Made by a program: the position numbers and the translations under genes. The notes beneath the pieces were generated by a model, which searched no databases, had not been told where the DNA came from, and saw only the letters and a list, made by a program, of their open reading frames with translations. This document shows, one piece after another, positions 8,051 to 15,966 of a stretch of 64,000 bases of DNA; within the stretch, counting starts at the first letter, position 1; each line of letters starts with the position of its first letter. This DNA comes from an uncultured Lachnospiraceae bacterium (GTDB taxonomy: Bacteria > Bacillota > Clostridia > Lachnospirales > Lachnospiraceae). The stretch is taken from positions 1 through 64,000 of the forward strand of contig CAJTOL010000013.1 in assembly GCA_910577645.1 (NCBI GenBank). The letters run 5' to 3'.

Positions 8051-9202
8051 ATGGCAGAAAGTAAAAGGGATTATTACGAAGTGCTGGGGGTCGGCAGGGA
8101 TGCCGATGATTCAGCCATCAAAAAGGCCTACCGGGTGCTGGCAAAAAAGTACCATCCGGATGCCAATCCCGGAGATAAAGAGGCCGAGAAAAAGTTTAAA
8201 GAAGCGTCCGAGGCCTACAGCGTATTAAGCGATCCTCAGAAGCGCCAGCAGTATGACCAGTTTGGCCACGCTGCCTTTGAAGGAGGGGCTGGGGGAGCCG
8301 GCGGCTTTGGCGGTTTCGATTTCTCCGGAGACATGGGAGACATTTTCGGAGATATCTTTGGAGACATTTTTGGCGGCGGCCGTTCCTCCAGAGGCCGCAG
8401 CAACGGCCCTATGAGAGGGACCAATGTAAGGACGGGAGTCCGCATTACCTTTGAAGAAGCGGTTTTCGGGTGCGAAAAGGAGATCGAGATTAACTATAAG
8501 GAGGAATGCAGCGATTGTCACGGCACCGGGGCAAAGCCGGGTACTTCCCCTATTACCTGTCCAAAATGTAACGGAAAAGGCAAGATCATGTATACTCAGC
8601 AGTCTTTCTTTGGCCAGATTCAGAATGTCCAGAGCTGTCCTGACTGCGGCGGAACGGGTAAGGTTATCAAAGAAAAATGTCCCAAATGTTACGGAAGCGG
8701 TTATAAGACCATACGTAAGAAATTCAAGGTTAATATTCCGGCAGGAATAGACAACGGTCAGAGCGTCCGCCTGGCAGGAGCAGGGGAACCGGGAGTAAAC
8801 GGCGGGGAGAGAGGAGACCTTTTAGTAGAGGCGGTAGTCTCCAACCATCCTTTCCTGAAACGCCAGGATACCAGCATTTTCTCCACAGTATACATTTCCT
8901 TTGCAACTGCGGCGCTGGGCGGTCCTATTCGTATTAAGACTGTGGACGGCGAGGTGGAATACGAGGTAAAGGCCGGAACCCAGACCGATACCAAGGTAAG
9001 ATTAAAAGGAAAAGGAGTACCGTCCCTGAGAAACCGCAATGCGAGAGGCGATCATTACGTTACTTTGGTAGTTCAGGTGCCGGAGCGGATGAACGAGGCT
9101 CAGAAAGAGGCTCTCCGCAGATACGATGAAGAAATGCGAGGGGTTGCCCCTCAGCCGGAAGGGCATAAGAAAAAAGGATTTAAGGATTTTTTTAAGGAAT
9201 AG
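8051..9202 (+). CDS. dnaJ: Hsp40 co-chaperone DnaJ
   Basis: This 383-residue type I J-protein has a J domain (residues 1-75) with the HPD tripeptide in KKYHPDANPGD. A Gly/Phe-rich linker carries a triple DIFGDIFGDIFGGG repeat. Four zinc-finger repeats follow (CSDCHGTG, CPKCNGKG, CPDCGGTG, CPKCYGSG), then a C-terminal substrate-binding and dimer region. It stimulates DnaK ATPase and delivers clients. GAGAGGGA precedes the ATG. It is the last gene of the CIRCE operon, which ends at palindrome A directly downstream. Confidence 0.98.
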   Translation: MAESKRDYYEVLGVGRDADDSAIKKAYRVLAKKYHPDANPGDKEAEKKFKEASEAYSVLSDPQKRQQYDQFGHAAFEGGAGGAGGFGGFDFSGDMGDIFGDIFGDIFGGGRSSRGRSNGPMRGTNVRTGVRITFEEAVFGCEKEIEINYKEECSDCHGTGAKPGTSPITCPKCNGKGKIMYTQQSFFGQIQNVQSCPDCGGTGKVIKEKCPKCYGSGYKTIRKKFKVNIPAGIDNGQSVRLAGAGEPGVNGGERGDLLVEAVVSNHPFLKRQDTSIFSTVYISFATAALGGPIRIKTVDGEVEYEVKAGTQTDTKVRLKGKGVPSLRNRNARGDHYVTLVVQVPERMNEAQKEALRRYDEEMRGVAPQPEGHKKKGFKDFFKE

Positions 9203-9210
9203 ATTGGGAA

Positions 9211-9277
9211 GAAGGATGCGGCAAAATGAAACCAGTGTTTTTACTATCGCGGTTTTATTTTGCCGCATTCTTTTTTT
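9211..9277 (+). repeat. Palindromic repeat element A, terminator of the dnaK operon
   Basis: The arm GGATGCGGCAAAATGAAACC pairs with the sequence at 9251-9270 over about 20 bp, followed by seven T. It is immediately downstream of dnaJ and works as an intrinsic terminator. It shares the GCAAAATGAAACCAG core with elements B, C and E, which a plain terminator would not need. Confidence 0.85.
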
Positions 9278-9335
9278 AATTCGGCAGTTGATGTAAGTGT
9301 TTATTTTGAAAGTACGTCAGCAAAATATAAAACAC

Positions 9336-9367
9336 TTGAAAAATGATACTGTATATGATACTATATA
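9336..9367 (+). promoter_or_regulatory. hicB promoter with tandem operator-like repeat
   Basis: TTGAAA (9336-9341) and TACTAT (9359-9364) are 17 nt apart. Two tandem 12-mers, TGATACTGTATA (9344-9355) and TGATACTATATA (9356-9367), match at 11 of 12 positions and cover the -10. HicB-type antitoxins carry a DNA-binding domain and commonly autoregulate, so this is a likely operator. Confidence 0.55.
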
Positions 9368-9383
9368 GAGGGGAGGAAGATAA

Positions 9384-9404
9384 ATGCGAAGAATTTATAT
9401 CTAA
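9384..9404 (+). CDS. Six-codon mini-ORF with ideal ribosome site
   Basis: ATG to TAA encodes MRRIYI. GGAGG lies seven nt upstream and the hicB promoter directly precedes it. It could be a leader peptide, the trace of a deleted partner gene (a hicA toxin would usually be here), or chance. Nothing else supports function. Confidence 0.2.
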   Translation: MRRIYI

Positions 9405-9461
9405 CGTGTCTAAAAATCGAAGGAGTTATCATGAATGTAAAGAATGATGAGAGGAATTATT

Positions 9462-9809
9462 ATGAAGAACTTGGAATACTATATGAGTTTACCATACAAT
9501 AAAATCATACAAGAAGTTAATGATGAAAATGGCCACTATTTTTATGGTAAGATTATGGAATTGGATGGTTGCCAGAGTACAGGAGATACACTGGAAGAAT
9601 TAAATACTAATCTTGCAGAGGCGATAGAAGGGCATATAGAAGTAATGCTTGAAAACGAAATGGAGATACCAGAACCAATTAAAGAAGAAAGTTTAAGTGG
9701 TAAATTTGTAATCAGAGTTCCAAAATCTTTGCATAGAAGATTAGTGATAGAAGCAGAAAGAGAAGGGGTCTCGTTAAATCAATATGCTATGTATAAATTA
9801 GCAAAATAA
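9462..9809 (+). CDS. hicB: HicB-family antitoxin-like protein, orphan
   Basis: This 115-residue protein has an N-terminal partial RNase-H-like HicB fold (DENGHYFYGKIMELDGCQS, LEELNTNLAEAIEGHIEVM) and a C-terminal ribbon-helix-helix type HicB domain (FVIRVPKSLHRRL, EREGVSLNQYAMYKLAK). In HicAB modules HicB binds the HicA mRNase and represses the operon. No HicA is visible on either side, so it is an orphan or solitary regulator. GAGGA lies six nt before the chosen ATG; earlier in-frame ATGs at 9444 and 9447 are less well placed. The DNA is AT-rich compared with neighbours, and inverted palindromes A and B flank it, suggesting acquisition as a unit. Confidence 0.8.
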   Translation: MKNLEYYMSLPYNKIIQEVNDENGHYFYGKIMELDGCQSTGDTLEELNTNLAEAIEGHIEVMLENEMEIPEPIKEESLSGKFVIRVPKSLHRRLVIEAEREGVSLNQYAMYKLAK

Positions 9810-9820
9810 GAGTGTCTGTT

Positions 9821-9881
9821 AAGGGGATGTCGCAAAATGAAATAAAAGGGTTCTGGTTTCATTTTGCGACACCCCCTTTTT
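9821..9881 (-). repeat. Palindromic repeat element B
   Basis: A 22-bp near-perfect stem (AAGGGGATGTCGCAAAATGA arm) ends in a T-run and can terminate hicB. Read on the minus strand it is almost identical to element E at 58218-58281, including the asymmetric CCAGA(A/G)CC loop, so the two are copies in opposite orientation. Confidence 0.85.
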
Positions 9882-9960
9882 ATTTTTGCTAAAAGGAATT
9901 GCAAATAAAGAATAGATGTGCTACTCTTGTCTCAATGCAATTATTTTTTAGGAGGCCATT

Positions 9961-11361
9961 ATGTATTCAGACATAAACGATCTTCACATTAATCTGCCGG
10001 AGGATATTGAGAAAGTAAAATGGTACGGAGATTTTGAACAGGCGGCTAAAATGATAGACTTGCGCCTGGATACTCCGATTCCGGAGGCCCTAAAGAAGCG
10101 CCTGCGCTATGAAAAAGAGATTTTGTCAAGGATTCCTTCCCAGTACCCTTACAGCTGGGAGGATGGGCTGAAGCTTTTGCAGGCCCGTTTAAAGGACTTT
10201 CAGGAGGAAGAGCTGCAGAAGCTTTGGGAAGAAAATGCGGCGGAATGGATCTACATAAAAGGTCAGATCCATTTTAAGGACGATTTTTTTGACAATCTGA
10301 TTAAGACCAGATCCTGGATTGCAGACCGGGTTATAAATCCGGAGGACCGTCCCTCTGAGGAACGGGGAAAAATGTTAAACCGGGTAATAGCCAAAATGAA
10401 AACCCAGGGAAGCATAGCTTACCGCTTTCGCATCAAAAGCACTATGACCATCAGAAAAGAATCGGAGCAGGAAGGTCAGGAGATTAAAGTATATCTGCCT
10501 GTGCCGGTGGAATATGCCCAGATTAAAAATTTCCGGCTGCTGTCGGTTACCATTTGCTTAAATGGTAAGGAGCGATTGGCTTCTGAAGAAGAGTATACTT
10601 TGGCGGCACCGGAATTTCCTCACAGAACCATATGCTTCCATACTACCCACCACGTTGGCCAGACTTATTCCGTAGAATTTACCTATGAGAACCATATGAC
10701 CTACGTCAGCCCCAAAAGGGAAGAAGTCCTGGACGGCCAGCCGGTGATGTATCTGGAAGAGCAGCTTCCTCACATCCGTTTTACTCCTTATCTGCGGGAG
10801 GTGACTGCCCAGGTGGTGGGGGAGGAAAAGAACCCCTTAATCAAAGCCAAAAAGATTTACGATTATATAACCAGTCATGTGATGTATTCCTTTGTCCGTA
10901 CATACATTACCATTACTCAGATTCCTGACTATGTGGCAACCTGCTGGAAAGGGGACTGCGGCTTCCAGGCTCTGTTGTTTATTACCATGTGCCGGATTGC
11001 AGGGGTTCCGGCCCGCTGGCAGTCCGGTCTGTATACGACTCCCGATTCTGTGGGAAGTCACGACTGGGCACAGTTTTATGTTGCGCCCTATGGCTGGCTC
11101 TTTGCAGATTGCTCCTTTGGGGGCAGTGCATACCGGGCGGGGGAAGAAGAGAGAAGAGAATTCTACTTCGGCAACCTGGATCCTTACCGGATGCCGGCAG
11201 CATCCCAGTTCCAGCATCCCTTTTATCCGCCTATGAAATGGAACCGCAACGATCCCTATGACAACCAGGTTGGGGAGGCTGAATACAAGGAAAGAAGTTT
11301 GAGAAGCGAGGAATACGAAACCCTTCATGTGATGGTGGAGGCGGAAGAGATTTTGCATTGA
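9961..11361 (+). CDS. Transglutaminase-like superfamily protein
   Basis: This 466-residue protein has a helical N-terminal part (about 1-130), a beta domain with PVEYAQIKNFRLL, and a transglutaminase-like papain-fold core. The core has catalytic Cys333 in KGDCGFQALLF, His367 in GSHDWAQFYV and Asp383 in LFADCSFGG. There is no signal peptide or membrane segment, so a cytoplasmic location is likely. Such proteins act as thiol proteases or amidases rather than cross-linkers in bacteria; the substrate is unknown. AGGAGG stands before the ATG. It is a single-gene unit, followed by a bidirectional terminator shared with citrate synthase. Confidence 0.85.
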   Translation: MYSDINDLHINLPEDIEKVKWYGDFEQAAKMIDLRLDTPIPEALKKRLRYEKEILSRIPSQYPYSWEDGLKLLQARLKDFQEEELQKLWEENAAEWIYIKGQIHFKDDFFDNLIKTRSWIADRVINPEDRPSEERGKMLNRVIAKMKTQGSIAYRFRIKSTMTIRKESEQEGQEIKVYLPVPVEYAQIKNFRLLSVTICLNGKERLASEEEYTLAAPEFPHRTICFHTTHHVGQTYSVEFTYENHMTYVSPKREEVLDGQPVMYLEEQLPHIRFTPYLREVTAQVVGEEKNPLIKAKKIYDYITSHVMYSFVRTYITITQIPDYVATCWKGDCGFQALLFITMCRIAGVPARWQSGLYTTPDSVGSHDWAQFYVAPYGWLFADCSFGGSAYRAGEEERREFYFGNLDPYRMPAASQFQHPFYPPMKWNRNDPYDNQVGEAEYKERSLRSEEYETLHVMVEAEEILH

Positions 11362-11393
11362 CAGAGGAAACAGAATAACAAAAGTAGCGATAG

Positions 11394-11447
11394 AAAAAGG
11401 AAGCAGCCGGTTTACTGTCCATTGGGACCGCCGGCCGCCTCCTTTTT
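11394..11447. terminator. Bidirectional terminator between convergent genes
   Basis: AAAAAGGAAGCAGCCGG pairs with CCGGCCGCCTCCTTTTT around a 20-nt loop. The A and T flanks let it serve both the transglutaminase gene on the plus strand and citrate synthase on the minus strand. Confidence 0.85.
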
Positions 11448-11474
11448 CAGATTTTTCATCACATATTTAGCGCA

Positions 11475-12845
11475 TTATTTTCTGTCATCCATTTTAGGAT
11501 AAGGAAGAGCTTCCTCTTCCAAAAGGCTCTGGTAAGCCGGACGGATAATTTTATCCACATTGATTAGCTCTTCCAGGCGATGAGCGCTCCATCCCACAAT
11601 ACGGGCAATAGCAAACATGGGGGTAAACAGTTCAGTGGGGATATCCAGCATACTGTAAACAAAGCCGCTGTAAAAGTCTACGTTGGCGCTTACGCCCTTG
11701 TAAATGGCGCGCTCCCCGGCGATTACCTGGGGCGCCATGGTTTCGATCATGGAGTAAAGGGCAAAATCCTCATCCCGTCCTTTGGCTTTGGCCAGTTTTT
11801 CCACGAATTCTTTAAAGATCAGGGCACGGGGATCAGAGATAGAGTAAACCGCATGGCCCATACCGTAGATAAGGCCTTTCTGGTCAAAGGCTTCTTTGTG
11901 TAAGATCTTTTCCAGATAAGCCCGCACCTCATCCGGGTCGCCGGGGTTTTTCACGTGCTCTTTAATGTCCGCCATCATCTCCACTACCTTAATATTGGCG
12001 CCGCCGTGTTTGGGGCCTTTTAAAGAAGAGAGAGCAGCTGCAATAACCGAATAGGTATCGGATCCGGAGGAAGTAACTACACGGGTGGTAAAGGTAGAGT
12101 TGTTACCGCCGCCGTGCTCCATGTGAAGCACCAGAGCCAGATCTAAAACATTGGCTTCCAGGGCAGTGTAGGATTTATCCGGACGGAGAAGCCGCAGGAA
12201 ATTTTCCGCAGTAGAAAGGCTGGGATCCGGCCGGTGGATATACAAACTGTCATCCCGCTCATAGTGGTTGTAGGCGTGGTAAGCGTACACGGCCATCATA
12301 GGGAAGGTAGCAATAAGCCTTAAACACTGGCACAACACATTCTCCAAAGAATTGTCGGAAGCACGGTCATCATAGGAGGCCAAAGTAAGAACGCTTTTAG
12401 TCATGGAATTCATAATGTCTTTGCCTGGGGCTTTCATAATGACGTCACGGACAAAGTTGGTGGGAAGGAAATTGCTTCGGGTGAGAATGTCCTGAAATGT
12501 TGCAAGCTGATTGCTGGTGGGAAGTATGCCGAATAAAAGCAGGTAAGTGATCTCTTCAAAGCCAAAGTGGCTGGCCTCCAGGAACCCTTTTACCAAATCA
12601 CGAATATCATAACCGCGGTAAAGGAGACGGCCGTGGCATGGAACAGACTGCCCGTTCTCCATTTTGCGGGATTGAACCAAAGAAATATTTGTAAGACCTG
12701 CCAAAACGCCCTTGCCGTTTTTATCTCTCAAGCCGCGTTTAACGCCGTATTCAGAAAAAAGAGCCGGGTCAATGGAATTGTGGCTGATACATTCCCTTAA
12801 CTGGTTAGCGGCGTACTCTTCCACATATAATCGGTTATCTGCCAT
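11475..12845 (-). CDS. gltA: Citrate synthase (citrate/2-methylcitrate synthase family)
   Basis: The enzyme condenses acetyl-CoA and oxaloacetate at the entry to the oxidative TCA arm. The 456-residue protein shows HGGGNNSTFTTRV, LKGPKHGGANIKVVEMM and GMGHAVYSISDPRA, which carry the catalytic histidines and oxaloacetate-binding residues, and AIARIVGWSAHRLEE near the C-terminus. The N-terminus is slightly longer than in the short bacterial form, as is common in Clostridia. AAAGGAGG precedes the ATG. It is divergent from the marR gene with a shared 134-nt control region, suggesting MarR control. It is probably used for glutamate synthesis in an anaerobe with an incomplete cycle. Confidence 0.95.
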   Translation of the reverse strand: MADNRLYVEEYAANQLRECISHNSIDPALFSEYGVKRGLRDKNGKGVLAGLTNISLVQSRKMENGQSVPCHGRLLYRGYDIRDLVKGFLEASHFGFEEITYLLLFGILPTSNQLATFQDILTRSNFLPTNFVRDVIMKAPGKDIMNSMTKSVLTLASYDDRASDNSLENVLCQCLRLIATFPMMAVYAYHAYNHYERDDSLYIHRPDPSLSTAENFLRLLRPDKSYTALEANVLDLALVLHMEHGGGNNSTFTTRVVTSSGSDTYSVIAAALSSLKGPKHGGANIKVVEMMADIKEHVKNPGDPDEVRAYLEKILHKEAFDQKGLIYGMGHAVYSISDPRALIFKEFVEKLAKAKGRDEDFALYSMIETMAPQVIAGERAIYKGVSANVDFYSGFVYSMLDIPTELFTPMFAIARIVGWSAHRLEELINVDKIIRPAYQSLLEEEALPYPKMDDRK

Positions 12846-12878
12846 AAAAAACCTCCTTTAAAGAATATTTATACAGCC

Positions 12879-12908
12879 AGTATAGCACTATTAATTGATA
12901 TTTGTCAA
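12879..12908 (-). promoter_or_regulatory. Citrate synthase promoter
   Basis: On the minus strand TTGACA (12908-12903) and TATACT (12884-12879) are 18 nt apart, with TG before the -10. The -35 overlaps the inverted repeat at 12894-12909. Confidence 0.7.
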
Positions 12909-12909
12909 T
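12894..12909. promoter_or_regulatory. Candidate MarR operator
   Basis: ATTGA, six bases, TCAAT forms an inverted repeat overlapping the citrate synthase -35 and lying upstream of the marR promoter. MarR proteins bind such short palindromes. The assignment to this regulator rests on position only. Confidence 0.4.
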
Positions 12910-12928
12910 AATAATCAAAAATCAATCA

Positions 12929-12956
12929 TTGACATCCGTTCCAGATGTATTATAAT
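12929..12956 (+). promoter_or_regulatory. marR promoter
   Basis: TTGACA (12929-12934) and TATAAT (12951-12956) are separated by 16 nt, 23 nt upstream of the GTG start. Confidence 0.75.
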
Positions 12957-12979
12957 AACGTTAGAGAGGAGGGGAAGTT

Positions 12980-13432
12980 GTGGACACGATGACTAATGAT
13001 ACCAGCATTATGGCTCTGTTTGAAATATTTTTTTCCTGTCAGAAAGTGCTTTTACACTCTCTGGATTATCGGGAGATTAAATTTTCCCGGCACCAGATTT
13101 ACACCCTTTTAGCGTTAGGCAGCAGGGAATCCATGACTATGGGCCGGGTAGCGGAAAGCCTTGCCGCTTCCAGGGAGCAGGCTACCCGCGTGGTGGCGTC
13201 TTTAGTAGAAGAGGGCTATGTAGAACGCTTCTACGATGAAACCAACCGCAAAAGAGTCTATGTCCGCCTGACTTCCAAAGGCCGGATTTTTATTGAAAAA
13301 GAGAAAGATTATGTAAAACATCAGTTAGAAGCCCGGCTTGCCCATTTATCTGATGCTGAGCTGGACGAATTTTTAACCAGTATTTCCAGCCTTAAAGCCA
13401 TACTGAAAAAAGTAGAGACTGTTGATAAATGA
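12980..13432 (+). CDS. MarR-family transcriptional regulator
   Basis: This 150-residue protein has a central winged helix-turn-helix (TMGRVAESLAASREQATRVV, then EEGYVERFYDETNRKRVYVRL) and helical ends for dimerisation, the standard MarR plan. The start is GTG with GAGGAGG 7 nt upstream; an ATG at 12989 is an alternative. It is transcribed divergently from citrate synthase, which is therefore the first candidate target along with the gene itself. The effector is unknown. It ends directly in palindrome C. Confidence 0.88.
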   Translation: MDTMTNDTSIMALFEIFFSCQKVLLHSLDYREIKFSRHQIYTLLALGSRESMTMGRVAESLAASREQATRVVASLVEEGYVERFYDETNRKRVYVRLTSKGRIFIEKEKDYVKHQLEARLAHLSDAELDEFLTSISSLKAILKKVETVDK

Positions 13433-13548
13433 AAAAGAGGATCTTACAAAATGAAACCAGAGACTTTCTATGAGCGCTGTCCGCCAACTCTCGCTGACAT
13501 CTGCTAATAAAAAGTCTCTTTATTTCGTTTTGCAGCATCCTCTTTTTG
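13432..13548 (+). repeat. Palindromic repeat element C (long form)
   Basis: This is a 117-nt imperfect palindrome. AAAAAGAGGATCTTACAAAA at the left pairs with the sequence ending TGCAGCATCCTCTTTTT at the right, with an inner GACTTTCTATGAGCG arm. It has the ATGAAACCAGAG core of elements A and E and the inner segment of element D, linking the two subtypes. It acts as the marR terminator. Confidence 0.8.
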
Positions 13549-13555
13549 AATTCAT

Positions 13556-13710
13556 GGGAAACAATGGGGCCGGTAACCGGCCTGTTCCCCATAAAAGCCG
13601 AAAAGCTGTCAATGACAGCTCTTCGTGTTGGATTACAAAATCTAATTGCCGTTAGTTTGTAAAAGCGAAAATCCCCTGCCAGAAGCTGTTTTGTCAGGCG
13701 GTGTGATGGA
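13556..13710. other. Run of consecutive hairpins, no gene
   Basis: Visible stems are ATGGG..GGCCGGT/ACCGGCC..CCCAT (about 13556-13592), AGCTGTC/GACAGCT (13604-13620), TTACA..CTAA/TTAG..TGTAA (13632-13661) and CCTGCC/GTCAGG (about 13675-13699). The rest of the 13549-13940 stretch has no gene with ribosome site and start; overlapping ORFs in both directions look non-coding. It may be a structured RNA, a stack of terminators or an eroded element. Confidence 0.35.
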
Positions 13711-14005
13711 ATGTGTAATGCATCAAGGAATTTCGTACTTGATTTGCCCTTCTTTACAGCCTCCAAAACAGAAGTATTTTCATCCGTTCATTAGATTAAT
13801 GCATTTCATCGTCATTTTATTGCAAAAATACAAAAAAATTTTAAAAAAGTTTTTTTTGTGCCGAAATCCGGCTTTCAATAATTGCTGCCGTACCTGTTTC
13901 AACCGGCTAATAGGTCTTTTAAGAAAAAGATAGAAGAGTATTAATTGATATGTTATAATTCTTATCTTGTCCAACCTACACCCGGCAATGGGAGGAGGTG
14001 TTCGA

Positions 14006-14044
14006 ATGGAAATCATCATTACTTTTTGCCTAGTGGCATTATAG
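14006..14044 (+). CDS. Possible small hydrophobic peptide, maybe frameshifted
   Basis: Twelve codons encode MEIIITFCLVAL behind a very strong site (GGGAGGAGG) and an extended -10 promoter (TGTTATAAT at 13951-13959). A shift of frame before the stop would continue with a hydrophobic, Cys- and Lys-containing stretch. This resembles short holin-like or toxin-like membrane peptides found in Lachnospiraceae, so it may be a decayed copy. Identity is tentative. Confidence 0.25.
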   Translation: MEIIITFCLVAL

Positions 14045-14125
14045 CATATGCAAATTTTAATTGCAAGATACATTTCTTTTTCACTTCAGCCATGCGTTTG
14101 CCGTCTGAACTGTCACCAACAAATC

Positions 14126-14154
14126 TTGTCAGCCAAAAAAATATATGTTATGAT
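14126..14154 (+). promoter_or_regulatory. prmA operon promoter
   Basis: TTGTCA (14126-14131) and TATGAT (14149-14154) are 17 nt apart, 42 nt before prmA. A 16-mer (14101-14116) upstream of the -35 recurs exactly at 45427-45442 in front of another promoter. Confidence 0.65.
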
Positions 14155-14195
14155 GGATACTGCACAATTATGGAAAGAAACACGGGAGAATAAAA

Positions 14196-15152
14196 ATGAA
14201 ATGGAAGAAATTTACCTTGACCACCACCACAGAAGCGGTAGATTTGGTCAGCAGTATGTTTGACGAAATCGGCATTGAGGGAATCGAGATCGAGGATAAA
14301 ATTCCCCTGACCGAAAAAGAAACCAAGGGAATGTTTATCGACATCCTTCCTGACCTGGGACCGGATGATGGAGTGGCCAGGGTTAGCTTCTATCTGGACA
14401 GTCAGGATGATGAAAGAGAGATTTTAAAAAAGGTGGAGGAGGGTCTGGATGAGCTGGCAATGTTTACTGACCTGGGGGCCAGGACGATTGATTCCTCCGA
14501 GACCGAGGATAAAGACTGGATCAATAACTGGAAGCAATATTTTAAACCTTTTACTGTAGACGATATTTTAATTAAACCTACCTGGGAGGCAGTCCCGGAA
14601 GAACACAAGGACAAGCTGCTAATCCAGATTGACCCGGGAACCGCCTTCGGAACCGGTATGCACGAGACAACCCAGCTTTGCATCCGCCAGCTTCAAAAAT
14701 ACGTTACCCGGGAGACAAAAGTGCTGGACGTAGGCACTGGCAGCGGTATTTTGGGAATTGCAGCTTTAAAGCTCGGAGCAAAAGAAGTGCGGGGCACGGA
14801 CTTAGATGAAAATGCCATTAATGCCGTAGGGGAAAATTTAAAGTCCAACCAGATTCCGGAAGAAAAATTTGCCGTAATTCAGGGCAATATTATTGACAGC
14901 AAAGAGATTCAGAACTGGGCCGGATATGAGTGGTGCGACGTAGCGGTTGCCAACATTCTGGCGGATGTGATTATCATGCTTCAGGAGGAGATTCCGGTAC
15001 ACATTAAGCACGGCGGTATTTTTATTACCTCCGGTATTATCAATATGAAAGAACAGGCAGTTAGGGACGCTTTTGCCGCTAACCATGAGTTTGAGGTAAT
15101 AGAGGTAACCTGTCAGGGAGAGTGGGTTTCGGTAACTGCCAGGAGAAAATAG
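14196..15152 (+). CDS. prmA: Ribosomal protein L11 methyltransferase
   Basis: It methylates L11 at several amino groups using SAM. The 318-residue protein has an N-terminal substrate-recognition region, a linker (DWINNWKQYFKPF), IDPGTAFGTGMHETT and the class I SAM motif LDVGTGSGILGIAALKLGA, followed by VAVANILADVI, all diagnostic of PrmA. GGGAG precedes the ATG at a suitable distance. It is the first gene of a run prmA-rsmE-desulfurase-thiI; rsmE starts 1 nt after its stop, a pairing conserved in Firmicutes next to dnaK operons. Confidence 0.96.
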   Translation: MKWKKFTLTTTTEAVDLVSSMFDEIGIEGIEIEDKIPLTEKETKGMFIDILPDLGPDDGVARVSFYLDSQDDEREILKKVEEGLDELAMFTDLGARTIDSSETEDKDWINNWKQYFKPFTVDDILIKPTWEAVPEEHKDKLLIQIDPGTAFGTGMHETTQLCIRQLQKYVTRETKVLDVGTGSGILGIAALKLGAKEVRGTDLDENAINAVGENLKSNQIPEEKFAVIQGNIIDSKEIQNWAGYEWCDVAVANILADVIIMLQEEIPVHIKHGGIFITSGIINMKEQAVRDAFAANHEFEVIEVTCQGEWVSVTARRK

Positions 15153-15153
15153 T

Positions 15154-15897
15154 ATGCATCACTTTTTTGTTCTTCCCCAGGCAGTAGAAGGAGACAAGGT
15201 CACCATTACCGGCCCGGATGTAAACCATATCAGAAATGCCCTGCGGATGCGCCAGGGAGAATCCCTTCTTATCAGCGACGGGGAGGGAAACGACTACCAC
15301 TGCCGGATTTCGTTAATAGAAAGCGGCCTGGTAGAAGCCCGGGTTATAGAACGCCGGGAAAGCAGGGAACTTCCGGTGCGCCTTTATCTGTTTCAGGGAC
15401 TTCCCAAATCCGACAAGATGGAGCTGATTATTCAGAAGGCAGTAGAACTGGGGGTTTATGAGATTATTCCGGTTATCACCAAAAACGCCGTGGTAAAGCT
15501 GGATGCAAAAAAAGAAAGATCCAGGCTGGAGCGGTGGCAGGCCATCTCCGAAAGCGCTGCCAAGCAGTCCGGCCGCAGCAAGATCCCCAAAGTGGAAAAA
15601 GTTATGCTTCTAAAAGAAGCTCTTGAAATGGCAGAGGGATTGGACCGGATTTTGATTCCCTACGAGAACCAGTCTGGTATAGATACCATGAGAAAAGCCC
15701 TGGAAGAGACCGGGGAGGATACCCGGTCCATTGCTGTTTTCATCGGCCCGGAAGGAGGCTTTGATGAAAGCGAAATCCTTCTGGCAAAGGAGCAGGGAGC
15801 GGTTCCGGTCTCTCTGGGCAGAAGGATTCTCCGCACGGAGACAGCCGGCCTTGCCATACTTTCCCTTTTTATGATGAAAGCAGAAGGCGCATTTTAG
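15154..15897 (+). CDS. rsmE: 16S rRNA m3U1498 methyltransferase
   Basis: This 247-residue SPOUT-family methyltransferase modifies U1498 of 16S rRNA. It shows the N-terminal PUA-like part (DVNHIRNALRMRQGE), PKSDKMELIIQKAVELGV and the knot signature FIGPEGGFDESEI with SLGRRILRTETAGLAIL. AGGAG lies eight nt before the ATG and the gene follows prmA almost without a gap, so it is translationally coupled. Full length. Confidence 0.96.
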   Translation: MHHFFVLPQAVEGDKVTITGPDVNHIRNALRMRQGESLLISDGEGNDYHCRISLIESGLVEARVIERRESRELPVRLYLFQGLPKSDKMELIIQKAVELGVYEIIPVITKNAVVKLDAKKERSRLERWQAISESAAKQSGRSKIPKVEKVMLLKEALEMAEGLDRILIPYENQSGIDTMRKALEETGEDTRSIAVFIGPEGGFDESEILLAKEQGAVPVSLGRRILRTETAGLAILSLFMMKAEGAF

Positions 15898-15966
15898 AAA
15901 ACCCGGAGTGACACAGCTCGCCTCAACGGCGGCAGCGTTAGCCCACGAAGGTTTAAGGAGTATACC

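Noticed and set aside
13392..13766. Minus-strand ORF of 124 codons across palindrome C
   Set aside because: It reads through the palindrome and hairpin stretch and overlaps marR; no recognisable motif.
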